From assembly GCF_900182725.1 (NCBI RefSeq), contig NZ_FXTO01000001.1, forward strand, positions 410,111-474,110: a stretch of 64,000 nucleotides of DNA, given 5' to 3'. Below are positions 55,114 through 63,903 of the stretch, one piece after another (the first letter of the stretch is position 1; each line of letters opens with the position of its first letter). Both the position numbers and the translations under genes were made by a program. The stretch is from Thalassovita litoralis. GTDB taxonomy: Bacteria > Pseudomonadota > Alphaproteobacteria > Rhodobacterales > Rhodobacteraceae. The notes below the pieces were generated by a model. It worked only from the letters and a program-made list of their open reading frames with translations. It did not search any database and had not been told where the DNA came from.

Positions 55114-56508
55114 TCATAGGGTTAGGGGCTTGTTTTCCCCAATCGGTATAGCATTTTCGGCGGTGTGTGCGTCTATTTTGCCACGCGGCCACACAACCTC
55201 GACGATAGCGCCAATGTGAAGAGTGTGATCTTTCTGGTGTGCGTGCCGGTCGCTGCCATTGGCAAAGCTTAGCTCTGCGCCAGAACGCTCCAGCAGGGTT
55301 TTTGCGATGAACAGCCCCAACCCCATACCTTCGTATTCTGGTCGCTGGGCATCAATGCGGATGCGTTTGCGGCGCATAAACGGATCGCCGATCCGCCCGA
55401 TCAAATGCGCAGGATAGCCTTTGCCGTCATCCATGATCCGCACCAGAACCGTATCCGCCGTCCATTCGCTTTCGACCCAGACATTTTCATGGGCAAAATC
55501 CACGCCGTTCTGGATCAGGTTGCGCAGGCCGTGAATGATTTCAGGGCGCCGCAGGATGCTGGGCTGTTCCATCGGGTTCAGCCCGTCTGGCGCATCCTCG
55601 ATATGAATTTCTTTGCCGCGGGCGATATGGGGTTCCGCAGCTTCGCGGATGACAGCGCTGAGCGGCGCTTGCCGCATGTGCAGGTCGTCTTTTCCGGCGC
55701 GGCCCATGGATCGCATGATGTCCCGGCAGCGGTCTGCCTGATCGCGGATCAGGCGGGCGTCCTCTTGCAGTTCGGGGCGGTCATCCAGTTCTTCGATCAG
55801 TTCCGCGCTGGTCAGTTTGATCGTCGCCAGCGGCGTTCCCAGTTCATGCGCGGCTGCGGCCACGATGCCGCCAATATCCGTAAGCTTTTGTTCCCGTGAC
55901 AGTGCCATATAGGTGGCTTGCAAGGCGTCTGACATGGAATGCATTTCAACCGTCACCCGGCGCGAATATATCCCCAGAAAGATGACAGCGATGACGATCG
56001 CCACCCAGTTGCCGAACATGAACAATTCAGGCACCCGCAGGATAAACCCTTCTTCGGTGCGCAACGGCAGGTGAAATTCCGTCAGGAGCGTAACAGCCAG
56101 AATGGCGGTAATTCCCAGAAACACGGTGGATCGCAACGACAAAGCCGAGGCCGAGATTGTAACCGGCCCAAGGATCAGGATTGAAAACGGATTGTGCAAG
56201 CCGCCGGTCAGATACAGCAACATGCTAAGTTGCAGCAGATCAAACAGCACCATCAACAGGTTTTCAGTTTCCGTCAGGCGTTTGCTTTCGGGAAAAATGA
56301 ACATGGCAATCAGGTTGCCAACCACGGACACCGAAACCACCAGCACGCACAGGCCAAATTCCAGCGACAGGTTCAGCATATGTTGCGCAACGAAAAGTGC
56401 GGTCAACTGTCCGGCAATCGCCACCCAGCGTAACAGGATGATCGTCCGTAGTTTGATCCAGTTGCCACGATCGCGGCCTTTCAGTACGCCAAAGTTGGTT
56501 TGGTTCAT
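55114..56508 (-). CDS. regB: RegB/PrrB redox-sensing histidine kinase
   Basis: A 464-residue membrane kinase. Six transmembrane helices lie in about 25-190; the ubiquinone-linked motif 'LYLTGGLHNPFSILILGP' (GGxxNPF) is complete. The phospho-histidine is in 'AAAAHELGTPLATIKLTSAE', and the redox-switch cysteine is in 'IRDQADRCRDIMRSMGRAGK'. An ATPase domain follows (NGVDF..., 'IMDDGKGYP', 'GLGLFIAKTLLERS'). It phosphorylates RegA under low oxygen in relatives. Divergent from senC-regA, the classic arrangement; the PAS gene lies 72 bp downstream. Confidence 0.95.
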   Translation of the reverse strand: MNQTNFGVLKGRDRGNWIKLRTIILLRWVAIAGQLTALFVAQHMLNLSLEFGLCVLVVSVSVVGNLIAMFIFPESKRLTETENLLMVLFDLLQLSMLLYLTGGLHNPFSILILGPVTISASALSLRSTVFLGITAILAVTLLTEFHLPLRTEEGFILRVPELFMFGNWVAIVIAVIFLGIYSRRVTVEMHSMSDALQATYMALSREQKLTDIGGIVAAAAHELGTPLATIKLTSAELIEELDDRPELQEDARLIRDQADRCRDIMRSMGRAGKDDLHMRQAPLSAVIREAAEPHIARGKEIHIEDAPDGLNPMEQPSILRRPEIIHGLRNLIQNGVDFAHENVWVESEWTADTVLVRIMDDGKGYPAHLIGRIGDPFMRRKRIRIDAQRPEYEGMGLGLFIAKTLLERSGAELSFANGSDRHAHQKDHTLHIGAIVEVVWPRGKIDAHTAENAIPIGENKPLTL

Positions 56509-56598
56509 CTGCGCCGCTTCGTCCCGTTGAACTTGTCAGTTCAGTGTTAAATATGCATGGACAACAGATCAATAATGTTCCCGAGGAAGGATAGTCCG

Positions 56599-57231
56599 AT
56601 GTCCCGCACCCTGATTGCTGTTACCTCTGCCGTTGCTATTGCCGGATTGCTGGGGGCCACATGGTTCGTGACCTCGGGGCCGGGTGACGCGGATAAATAT
56701 GCGGCGTGCCGCACATCGGCCGTGGCAGGTGGCACATCGCAGATCGGTGGTCCGTTCACGCTGGTGGATGAAAACGGCACCACCGTCACGGACAAAGATG
56801 TGATTGATCAGCCCACGCTGCTGTATTTCGGCTATACGTTCTGTCCCGATGTTTGCCCGTTGGATAATTCCCGTAACGCCGAAGCGGTGGAAATTCTGGA
56901 AAACCGCGGCACGATTGTGAAGCCGGTCTTTATTTCGATTGATCCAGATCGCGATACGCCGGAAACCCTGCGTGATTTTACGGAAAATCTGCATCCCCGG
57001 ATGCTGGGCCTGACGGGTTCCCCCGAACAGGTAAAGGCCGCCAGCCAAGCCTATCGGACGTATTTCAAGAAACAGGAACCGGAAGAAGGCGACGAGGAAT
57101 ATTACCTGATGGACCATTCCACCTTTACCTATCTGGTTTTCCCGGACGAAGGATTTGTCGAATTTTTCCGCCGGGATCTGGCGCCCGAGCAGATGGCGGA
57201 CAAAGTACAGTGTTTCATGGATGCCCATTAA
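56599..57231 (+). CDS. senC: SenC/PrrC (SCO1-like) copper chaperone
   Basis: A 210-residue membrane-anchored thioredoxin-fold protein with an N-terminal helix ('LIAVTSAVAIAGLLGATWFV') and the copper site: 'YFGYTFCPDVCPLDNSRN' (CxxxC) and the His in 'LMDHSTFTYLVFP'. It helps assemble the CuA or CuB site of cytochrome c oxidase. The ATG at 56599 follows GAGGAAGG. It heads the senC-regA operon, 81 bp before regA. Confidence 0.95.
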   Translation: MSRTLIAVTSAVAIAGLLGATWFVTSGPGDADKYAACRTSAVAGGTSQIGGPFTLVDENGTTVTDKDVIDQPTLLYFGYTFCPDVCPLDNSRNAEAVEILENRGTIVKPVFISIDPDRDTPETLRDFTENLHPRMLGLTGSPEQVKAASQAYRTYFKKQEPEEGDEEYYLMDHSTFTYLVFPDEGFVEFFRRDLAPEQMADKVQCFMDAH

Positions 57232-57312
57232 CCACCTGCGAATGTTTGACGCAGACAACGGGCCGATATAGAACGATTTTCAACCCATCGTTCTGACCCG
57301 GAGGAGATACGC

Positions 57313-57864
57313 ATGGCGGAAAACCTACAGGAACTCGGCGAGGATAAGACTCTTCTCCTTGTGGATGATGACGAGCCGTTCCTGAAGCGATTGGCCAAGG
57401 CGATGGAAAAGCGTGGCTTTGCCGTGGAAACGGCGGGATCGGTTGCTGCCGGTCGGGCAATCGCCACGGCTCGCCCGCCTGCATACGCGGTTTGTGATCT
57501 GCGGCTGGAAGATGGCAACGGTCTGGATGTGGTCGAGGTGCTGCGCGAGAAGCGCCCGGATTGCCGGATTGTGGTGCTGACAGGGTACGGCGCGATTGCG
57601 ACGGCTGTGGCGGCTGTAAAAATCGGGGCTACGGATTATCTGTCGAAGCCTGCGGATGCGACCGACATCACCAACGCGCTTTTGGCAAAGACAGATGAAT
57701 TACCCCCACCCCCGGAAAACCCGATGAGCGCGGACCGTGTGCGGTGGGAACATATTCAGCGTGTCTATGAACTGTGTGATCGCAATGTTTCAGAAACGGC
57801 CCGCCGTTTGAACATGCACCGCCGCACACTTCAGCGTATTTTGGCCAAGCGCTCCCCGCGCTAA
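57313..57864 (+). CDS. regA: RegA/PrrA response regulator
   Basis: A 183-residue DNA-binding regulator of redox metabolism. The receiver has 'LLLVDDDEPFLKRLAKAMEK', the phospho-accepting Asp at 62 ('YAVCDLRLEDGNG'), 'VLTGYGAIATAVAAVKIGAT' and 'DYLSKPADA'. A four-proline hinge (ELPPPPENP, about 135-143) leads to a Fis-type helix-turn-helix ('CDRNVSETARRLNMHRRTLQ'), both hallmarks of RegA. Divergent regB provides the kinase. Alphaproteobacterial targets include photosynthesis, nitrogen and carbon fixation genes; none are in view. Confidence 0.96.
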   Translation: MAENLQELGEDKTLLLVDDDEPFLKRLAKAMEKRGFAVETAGSVAAGRAIATARPPAYAVCDLRLEDGNGLDVVEVLREKRPDCRIVVLTGYGAIATAVAAVKIGATDYLSKPADATDITNALLAKTDELPPPPENPMSADRVRWEHIQRVYELCDRNVSETARRLNMHRRTLQRILAKRSPR

Positions 57865-57876
57865 GGCGGGGTGTGC

Positions 57877-58473
57877 TTATTTCATGCGCGCCAACAGCGC
57901 CATGTGCCGGGCGGTATAATCGTTTCGCACGGCAACGGGTGCGCGCAGTTGAATGGTCAGGCCTTCGATCAGCGAAGGATCGGGCTTGCCGAAAAACTTG
58001 TTCGCTTCGAGAAGCGAAAACCCTGCGATTTGCGTGGCTTCCATCCATGCACTGATTTTATCCGCCCGTTTGATCTGTTTCTTGACCGTCGCGGGGATCT
58101 GCGCGGGCAGACCAAAGCGGATGTGGATGGCGGCTGTCAGGCGGTGATCCAGTTCACCATAGCCGGGGCCAACAGCGGCCTTTACCGGGGAAATCATATC
58201 CCCGATCACGTATTCCGGGGCATCATGCAGCAGCGCGGCCAATTGCCATTTTACCGGCGCGTTGGGGTACATGCGGGAATAAAGCTGTTCCACCAGCAAT
58301 GAATGCTCTGCCACGGAATAGGGATAATCCCCAAAGGTTTGGCCATTCCAGCGGGCAACAAAAGCTAACCCGTGGGCGATGTCCTCGATTTCGATATCCA
58401 TCGGGGTTGGGTCCAGCAGGTCCAGCCTGCGGCCGGACAGCATCCGTTGCCATGCGCGGGGGGGCTTTGCCAT
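57877..58473 (-). CDS. HD-domain hydrolase (YfbR/HDDC2-like)
   Basis: A 198-residue HD-superfamily phosphohydrolase with 'YPYSVAEHSLLVEQLYSRMY' (first His), 'LAALLHDAPEYVIGDMISPV' (HD pair) and 'DHRLTAAIHIRFG', then 'IKRADKISAWMEATQIAGFS'. The best match by motif is the 5'-deoxynucleotidase YfbR type, but this is inferred. A start at 58473 was chosen. It converges on regA (12 bp) and lies 25 bp downstream of the FkbM gene. Confidence 0.82.
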   Translation of the reverse strand: MAKPPRAWQRMLSGRRLDLLDPTPMDIEIEDIAHGLAFVARWNGQTFGDYPYSVAEHSLLVEQLYSRMYPNAPVKWQLAALLHDAPEYVIGDMISPVKAAVGPGYGELDHRLTAAIHIRFGLPAQIPATVKKQIKRADKISAWMEATQIAGFSLLEANKFFGKPDPSLIEGLTIQLRAPVAVRNDYTARHMALLARMK

Positions 58474-58498
58474 TGTTACCTCGGGTCGTTTGTCGCGG

Positions 58499-59188
58499 TT
58501 ATAGCAGCCTGTCAGCGGGGGCAAAGACCCGGTTGGCGTGCAGCTTTTGTTTCAGCTCATATCCCAGATGGCCCAGCTTTGCCTTGATCCAGCGTTTATA
58601 GCGGAATTCCTCGAGTATCAGGATAGGGCGACACCGGGCGATGATGTCCATAGCCCCTTCTAATGCGGCGCGTTCATGGCCTTCGACATCCAGTTGCAGG
58701 ATGGAAATCTGCCGATCCGCAGGCACCGCGCTGTCCAGCCGGATCGCGGGCAGCGTTTCTACGCCGGGACCGTCCTGTTCAACATAACGGCTGTGCCCAC
58801 CCAGCGGATTCCCCTGCGCATCGCGGGTTTGAAACCGGATATGACCGTCTGTGTTGGACAGGGCGGCATTGGTCAGGGTCACGTTTTCCAGCCCGTTCAG
58901 GGCGATGGTTTCCTGTGCATGGGCATATGAATTCGGGTTCGGTTCAAAAGCCCAGATTTGCGCCCCTCTGGTCATTGCGGCACTTAGCCCCGGCAGAAAA
59001 TCACCAAAGAAGGTTCCGGCATGGATAATATCCCCAGTCCCGGTATGATCGCGCATAAAACGGATCGTATTGGGTTCATAGACCTCGCCAGATTTGACCA
59101 GCCGCACAGCGGGGCGATGATCCAACCCTTCGGGGACCGAGTATTGCCCATATTCGTTGCTGGCTGAATTGTTGTGAACAATGTCCAT
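58499..59188 (-). CDS. FkbM-family methyltransferase
   Basis: A 229-residue class I SAM methyltransferase of the FkbM group: 'GDIIHAGTFFGDFLPGLSAA' (SAM loop, with His-Ala-Gly instead of the usual D-x-G-A), 'IWAFEPNPNSYAHAQETIAL', 'ISILQLDVEGHERAALEGAM' and 'CRPILILEEF'. FkbM proteins methylate sugars or natural products, and the acceptor is unknown here. It faces ahcY, which would remove the SAH product, but the two are divergent and this could be coincidence. Confidence 0.85.
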   Translation of the reverse strand: MDIVHNNSASNEYGQYSVPEGLDHRPAVRLVKSGEVYEPNTIRFMRDHTGTGDIIHAGTFFGDFLPGLSAAMTRGAQIWAFEPNPNSYAHAQETIALNGLENVTLTNAALSNTDGHIRFQTRDAQGNPLGGHSRYVEQDGPGVETLPAIRLDSAVPADRQISILQLDVEGHERAALEGAMDIIARCRPILILEEFRYKRWIKAKLGHLGYELKQKLHANRVFAPADRLL

Positions 59189-59335
59189 TATGTCGCCCGT
59201 ATCGTTCTATTTCCCAAGACAATCATTAGCCGGTTAATTTGGCAAGAATTTGACCGTGAATTTGACCGGGCGGCAGTCATTGTTACATCACATCAGGAAT
59301 GATAGATGCCCCCAAACACCGCAGGAGCAAGCCCC

Positions 59336-60721
59336 GTGACCGATTACACCGTGAAAGACATCGCCCTAGCCGATTTTGGCCGCAAGGAACTGGATATTGC
59401 CGAAACCGAAATGCCGGGCCTGATGGCCCTGCGTGACGAATATGGCGACAGCAAACCGCTGAAAGGGGCGCGGATCGTTGGGTCGTTGCACATGACCATT
59501 CAGACCGCCGTTCTGATTGAAACGCTGGTGGCGCTGGGGGCGGATGTCCGTTGGGCGTCGTGCAACATCTTTTCAACGCAGGACCACGCCGCTGCCGCGA
59601 TTGCCAAGGCGGGTGTTCCGGTTTTCGCGATCAAGGGGCAATCCCTTGAAGAACATTGGGATTATCTGGATAAATCCTTCTTGTTTGACGATCTGCCGAA
59701 CATGATCCTGGATGATGGCGGCGATGCCACGCTGTATGTGCTGCTGGGCGCGCGCGCCGAAGCAGGCGAAGATATTATTCCCGTCCCATCCTCGGAAGAA
59801 GAGGCGGTGATCAAGGCGCAGATCAAGAAACGGATGGAACAAAGCCCCGGCTGGTTCACCAAGGTCCGCGATCAGATCAAAGGCGTGTCCGAAGAAACCA
59901 CCACGGGCGTGAACCGCCTGTATCAACTGGTCCGCGAAGGCCGCCTGCCTTTCCCGGCGATCAACGTGAACGATTCGGTCACAAAGTCGAAGTTCGACAA
60001 TAAATATGGCTGTAAGGAATCGCTGGTCGACGGTATCCGCCGCGCCACTGACACCATGATGGCCGGTAAAGTGGCCGTGGTGTGTGGCTATGGCGATGTG
60101 GGCAAAGGCTCTGCCGCGTCGCTGCGCGGGGCTGGTGCGCGTGTCAAAGTGACCGAAATTGATCCGATCTGCGCCCTTCAGGCGGCGATGGACGGGTTCG
60201 AGGTGGTCACGCTGGAAGATGCCGTTTCCACCGCTGATATTTTCGTCACCACCACCGGCAACAAGGACGTGATCCGCATCGAGCATATGCGCGAGATGAA
60301 GGATATGGCCATCGTCGGCAACATCGGCCACTTTGACAACGAAATTCAGGTGGCCGCGCTGAAGAACCACAAATGGACCAACATCAAGGATCAGGTGGAC
60401 ATGATTCAGATGCCCTCGGGCAGCCGGATCATTCTTCTATCCGAAGGTCGCCTGCTGAACCTTGGGAATGCCACCGGCCACCCGTCTTTCGTGATGTCCG
60501 CCAGCTTTACCAATCAGGTATTGGCGCAGATCGAGCTGTTCACCAAAGGCGATCAGTACGAAAACAAGGTCTACATCTTGCCGAAGCATCTGGATGAAAA
60601 AGTGGCCCGCCTGCATCTGGAGCGGATCGGTGTGAAACTGTCCCAACTGTCCAAGGAACAGGCCGACTATATCGGCGTCACGCCCGAGGGGCCGTTCAAA
60701 CCGGAACATTACCGCTACTAA
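59336..60721 (+). CDS. ahcY: Adenosylhomocysteinase (SAH hydrolase)
   Basis: Splits S-adenosylhomocysteine to adenosine and homocysteine, relieving SAM methyltransferases of inhibition. The 461-residue enzyme has '[20 protein letters not shown]', '[20 protein letters not shown]' and the NAD loop '[20 protein letters not shown]'. I chose the GTG at 59336 with AGGAG 8 bp before it, which aligns with the usual MxDYxVKDI start; an ATG at 59306 also has a weak site and would add ten residues. No SAH or SAM riboswitch pattern is seen upstream. A strong terminator follows. Confidence 0.95.
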   Translation: MTDYTVKDIALADFGRKELDIAETEMPGLMALRDEYGDSKPLKGARIVGSLHMTIQTAVLIETLVALGADVRWASCNIFSTQDHAAAAIAKAGVPVFAIKGQSLEEHWDYLDKSFLFDDLPNMILDDGGDATLYVLLGARAEAGEDIIPVPSSEEEAVIKAQIKKRMEQSPGWFTKVRDQIKGVSEETTTGVNRLYQLVREGRLPFPAINVNDSVTKSKFDNKYGCKESLVDGIRRATDTMMAGKVAVVCGYGDVGKGSAASLRGAGARVKVTEIDPICALQAAMDGFEVVTLEDAVSTADIFVTTTGNKDVIRIEHMREMKDMAIVGNIGHFDNEIQVAALKNHKWTNIKDQVDMIQMPSGSRIILLSEGRLLNLGNATGHPSFVMSASFTNQVLAQIELFTKGDQYENKVYILPKHLDEKVARLHLERIGVKLSQLSKEQADYIGVTPEGPFKPEHYRY

Positions 60722-60745
60722 GCGATATATCTGACGTTATGGAAA

Positions 60746-60779
60746 CCGGCCCGCGCTTTGCCAGTGCGGGCCGGTTTTT
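60746..60779 (+). terminator. ahcY intrinsic terminator
   Basis: CCGGCCCGC (60746-60754) pairs with GCGGGCCGG (60766-60774), followed by TTTTT. Confidence 0.9.
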
Positions 60780-61068
60780 CTTTGTGGTGGTGTGCGCTGT
60801 TGTAATGGGGCCACAAAAATGCGGCATTACCACTCTGAATTCAATTTCCTGACAAAAATAGTTGATTTTATTCCGTCAGCGATACAGGTATCGCGCGATG
60901 CCAGCCACGGCCACCCCGGACCCCCGGTGTTTCTGCCTGCAAGCACGGATCGGACCTTAGCCGATGGTGCTGACATGGCGTTTTCTGTCCTTCTGTCATG
61001 ATCCAATCGCGACTGGTCCACAGAAACACGGGCGTATCATGCGATGCGTCCCTATTGGGGATTGGGAA
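60780..61068. other. Intergenic region before the TonB receptor
   Basis: No gene is seen in about 290 bp. An AT-rich stretch with a CTGAC/GTCAG dyad (60849-60879) and a palindrome ATCGCGCGAT (60890-60899) could hold an iron-responsive operator for the receptor, but no match to a Fur, Irr or RirA box is clear. Part of the stretch is likely promoter and leader. Confidence 0.3.
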
Positions 61069-63057
61069 ATGAACCTTCGCTTTAAACTGGCCGCCAGCAC
61101 GGCCCTTGCCCTGTTGCTTGTGGCGCCTGCAATTGCACAGGATCATCAGGAGGCGGCCTATTTGGGCCGGATCATCATTGGCTATTCCGAAGACGGAACA
61201 CCGATCTATGCCGGGGAAAACACCAGCTATATCGAAGGTGAGCAGCTACAGGATACCGGCGGTAATACATCGGTTGATGATATTCTGCGGCGTCAGACAT
61301 CGGTGTTCACATTGGAAGACCCCGGAAACCCGGCGATTTCGGTGAATATCCGGGGATTTGAGGGGTCGGGCCGTGTGGCCGTGTCTGTGGATGGTGTGCC
61401 ACAAAACTATCGGGTCACTGGCCACACCGCACAAAGTGCGGCCTATGTGGATGAAAACATGCTGTCCAGTATCGACATCACTCGCGGCGCGGTGACGACT
61501 GTGGGCGGGTCCGGGATTGCCGGATCGGTAAACCTGCGCACAATTTCCGCCGAAGACGTGGTGCGCGCAGGCCAGAAATTCGGTGGTCTGGCGCGATTGG
61601 GCTATGGCGATAATGGCGATGAAAACGCAGGTATGCTGGCGGTTGGCTATCTGGATGACCGTTTCAGCATGTTGTTCGCTGTCAGTGGGACAGAGGCGCA
61701 TAATTACGAGGATGGCGATGGGGCAGAGGTTGCCAATACCGGCCCCGATGTGCGTTCGACCCTGTTCAAGATGGGATTCAACATTGATGATCGTCAAAGC
61801 CTGAGCTTTTCGGCGAACCATTATGAAACCGATTTTTTCGCCACCAGCTATGATCAGGAAGTAACCAGCGACACCTACACGCTGGGGTATAAATTCCGTT
61901 CCGGCAGCCTGTGGAATCTGGATTTGAACGCCTATGTCGCGGATACCGAGGCTGAATATGTTGGTGGTACTGGCAGCTATATCGGGCGGGTGATGTCCAC
62001 CCGGACCACGGGTGTTAACGCAACAAATGTGTCGGAATTTTCGCTGGGTGGCTGGACCGTCACCAGCGCGAATGGATTCGACTTTTCCCGTGACGAACTG
62101 GGCGGAAGCGGGGGCGGTGTGCATCCAACTGACGGCACCACCACGCGCGCGGCGTTGTTCAGTGAAAATATTTTCGTAAACGGAAACTGGGAAGTGACCG
62201 CAGGTGTGCGCGCAAATTCCTATAACGTCAAAGGGCAGGCATCGCAGGGCGGGATTGATCAGGATTACGACTCGGTCGATCCGAAGCTGACACTGGCCTA
62301 TCAGGTGAATGACTGGATGCAGCCCTATGTGACGTGGTCACAAGCAACCCGGATGCCGACGCTTCAGGAAACGATGCTGGGGGGAACGCATCCCGGTGGT
62401 GGCATGGGGATGATCGCCAACCCGGATCTGCGCCCGGAGAAATCCACAGGGTACGAGATTGGGTTCAACATCAATCGCCACGGCCTGTTCAATACCGGGG
62501 ATCGTCTGTCTGGGCGGGTGAATTATTACAAGATGGACGTCGAGGATTACGTGACTGCCTCTTATCCCAATGCGTTTACGAATGCGTTCGGGCAAACCGG
62601 GATTGCGTTTGTGAACCTGCCCGGCACTGCGAAAACCAGCGGGCTGGAGCTGGAGCTGAACTATGCCTATGACCTGTATGAACTGGGGCTGACTTATACC
62701 AAGAACGATTCAGACATGCCCAGCCAGATTGCAGGACTGGGGGCCGGGCAATATTTGCCGGATCAAACCCTGTCCTTGCGGATTGCCACGCATTTGATGG
62801 ACAAACGGCTGACAATTGGCGGGCAGTATAACTATGTTTCGGGGGGACTGTATTCGCCGCTTTACACCCCAACCCCGGTGCAGCGTGACAGCGATTATGA
62901 GCTTTTCGATATGTTCGCGATTTATCGTCTGTCCGATAACGTCACGCTTAACGCCAAGATTTCAAACCTGTTCGACGCGACCTATGTCCCGTGGCTGTCG
63001 AATGATCAGAACGGGCCGGGCCGGACGTATTATATTGGGACGAATATCCTGTTTTGA
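61069..63057 (+). CDS. TonB-dependent outer membrane receptor, heme type
   Basis: A 662-residue 22-strand beta-barrel receptor with a signal peptide (about 1-24, 'LAASTALALLLVAPAIAQ'), a plug domain ('NTSVDDILRRQTSVFTLEDP', 'SVNIRGFEGSGRVAVSVDGV', 'GGSGIAGSVNLRT') and a barrel ending in F ('YYIGTNILF'). The 'ATRMPTLQETMLGG' and 'ANPDLRPEKSTGYEIGFN' loops match the FRAP/NPNL boxes of heme and hemoglobin receptors. No hmu/has transport genes are next to it. The ATG at 61069 has a weak GGGA ribosome site. Confidence 0.88.
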   Translation: MNLRFKLAASTALALLLVAPAIAQDHQEAAYLGRIIIGYSEDGTPIYAGENTSYIEGEQLQDTGGNTSVDDILRRQTSVFTLEDPGNPAISVNIRGFEGSGRVAVSVDGVPQNYRVTGHTAQSAAYVDENMLSSIDITRGAVTTVGGSGIAGSVNLRTISAEDVVRAGQKFGGLARLGYGDNGDENAGMLAVGYLDDRFSMLFAVSGTEAHNYEDGDGAEVANTGPDVRSTLFKMGFNIDDRQSLSFSANHYETDFFATSYDQEVTSDTYTLGYKFRSGSLWNLDLNAYVADTEAEYVGGTGSYIGRVMSTRTTGVNATNVSEFSLGGWTVTSANGFDFSRDELGGSGGGVHPTDGTTTRAALFSENIFVNGNWEVTAGVRANSYNVKGQASQGGIDQDYDSVDPKLTLAYQVNDWMQPYVTWSQATRMPTLQETMLGGTHPGGGMGMIANPDLRPEKSTGYEIGFNINRHGLFNTGDRLSGRVNYYKMDVEDYVTASYPNAFTNAFGQTGIAFVNLPGTAKTSGLELELNYAYDLYELGLTYTKNDSDMPSQIAGLGAGQYLPDQTLSLRIATHLMDKRLTIGGQYNYVSGGLYSPLYTPTPVQRDSDYELFDMFAIYRLSDNVTLNAKISNLFDATYVPWLSNDQNGPGRTYYIGTNILF

Positions 63058-63209
63058 TCGTGAAAACGGCGGAAGCCGGGCGAAATTATGGGGGCAGGGG
63101 GTAAAACCCTGCCCATTTTCCCCCTGTTCAGGCGATGCTTGTCCTTGCTTTATCGGACAGCATCCTGAAACATACGAACACTCACGCCAAAGGCCATCGG
63201 AGCAAAATT

Positions 63210-63551
63210 ATGGGAAAAAGAGACGACCTGATCGCGAAATATGCGGACGATCTGAAAAATAAATGCGGGATGACGCCGGATATGGACCTGTTGACCAAGG
63301 TCACGATCGGCTGCGGCCCCGCCATTTACAATGACGATGCGTCGACGGTTGCCGCTTCGCAGGAAAGCGAACTGGAAACCGTTAAGAACAATTTCCTGAT
63401 CAAGAAGCTGGGTCTGGCCGATGGCCCTGCCCTGATGGATGCCATTAATTCGGTGATCGAAACCTATGGCCGGTCCGAGCGGAACAAATACCGCGCTGTT
63501 GTCTATTACATGCTGGTCAAGCATTTCGGCAAAGAGTCGGTTTACGGCTAA
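63210..63551 (+). CDS. DUF2853 family protein
   Basis: A 113-residue soluble protein of the DUF2853 family: 'RDDLIAKYADDLKNKCGMTP', 'DLLTKVTIGCGPAIYNDDAS', 'ESELETVKNNFLIKKLGLAD' and 'YRAVVYYMLVKHFGKES'. The N-terminal 'MGKRDDLI' start at 63210 follows CGGAGC. The function of this family is unknown; it is common in alphaproteobacteria. A terminator follows at 63577. Confidence 0.85.
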   Translation: MGKRDDLIAKYADDLKNKCGMTPDMDLLTKVTIGCGPAIYNDDASTVAASQESELETVKNNFLIKKLGLADGPALMDAINSVIETYGRSERNKYRAVVYYMLVKHFGKESVYG

Positions 63552-63576
63552 ATCTGATCCGTCAGGTTTTCCAATC

Positions 63577-63604
63577 ACGCCCGCCCACAGTGGCGGGCGT
63601 TGCG
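63577..63604 (+). terminator. Terminator after the DUF2853 gene
   Basis: ACGCCCGCC (63577-63585) pairs with GGCGGGCGT (63592-63600); the T-run is short. Confidence 0.6.
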
Positions 63605-63639
63605 CATTTGAAGCGCATTCTAATTATTCAAGCGTTCTG

Positions 63640-63775
63640 AATCGCTGGCAAATGCGCTAGGGTACAGATGAACCGAGCTAGGATGGCCGGACCTAATCCA
63701 GTTTCATGTGTGGTGAGTAGGGAGCACATGGGGACCGGAAGGGCCGAGTATCCGTACCCGGCCCTTCCGACTTAT
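63640..63775 (+). ncRNA. Possible structured small RNA
   Basis: No protein is evident in this stretch. It holds three successive hairpins: GGAT/ATCC (about 63681-63699), CATGTG/CACATG (63705-63729) and a strong 10-bp stem GGAAGGGCCG/CGGCCCTTCC (63737-63769) followed by an AT-rich tail, which looks like a terminator. This combination fits a small RNA or a leader. No family was recognised and no clear promoter was found, so confidence is low. Confidence 0.3.
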
Positions 63776-63903
63776 TTGAATCTATTGCGGCGGTCGCGGT
63801 GAAACTGAATAAATTCGGCCCATGCCTGCGGGCTGAACAGTTTGCCGATCAATTGGCGCCGATAGGGGCCGCTTTGCGCGAACCGTCTGGCATAGCGTTT
63901 CAT
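63772..63903 (-). CDS. Possible 43-residue arginine-rich protein
   Basis: An open frame from the ATG at 63903 encodes a basic peptide rich in Arg: 'MKRYARRFAQSGPYRR', then 'QLIGKLFSPQAWAEFIQFHR' and 'DRRNRFK'. It has two helix-like parts and no signal. Upstream there is a perfect palindrome CGTAAGCTTACG (63905-63916) but no strong ribosome site. It may be a small nucleic-acid-binding protein or chance; the stop codon lies beside the hairpin of the candidate RNA. Confidence 0.35.
   Translation of the reverse strand: MKRYARRFAQSGPYRRQLIGKLFSPQAWAEFIQFHRDRRNRFK

Noticed and set aside
59190..59335. SAM or SAH riboswitch upstream of ahcY
   Set aside because: No paired stems of the known SAM-II, SAM/SAH or SAH motifs are visible; only a short repeated AATTTGACCG is present.
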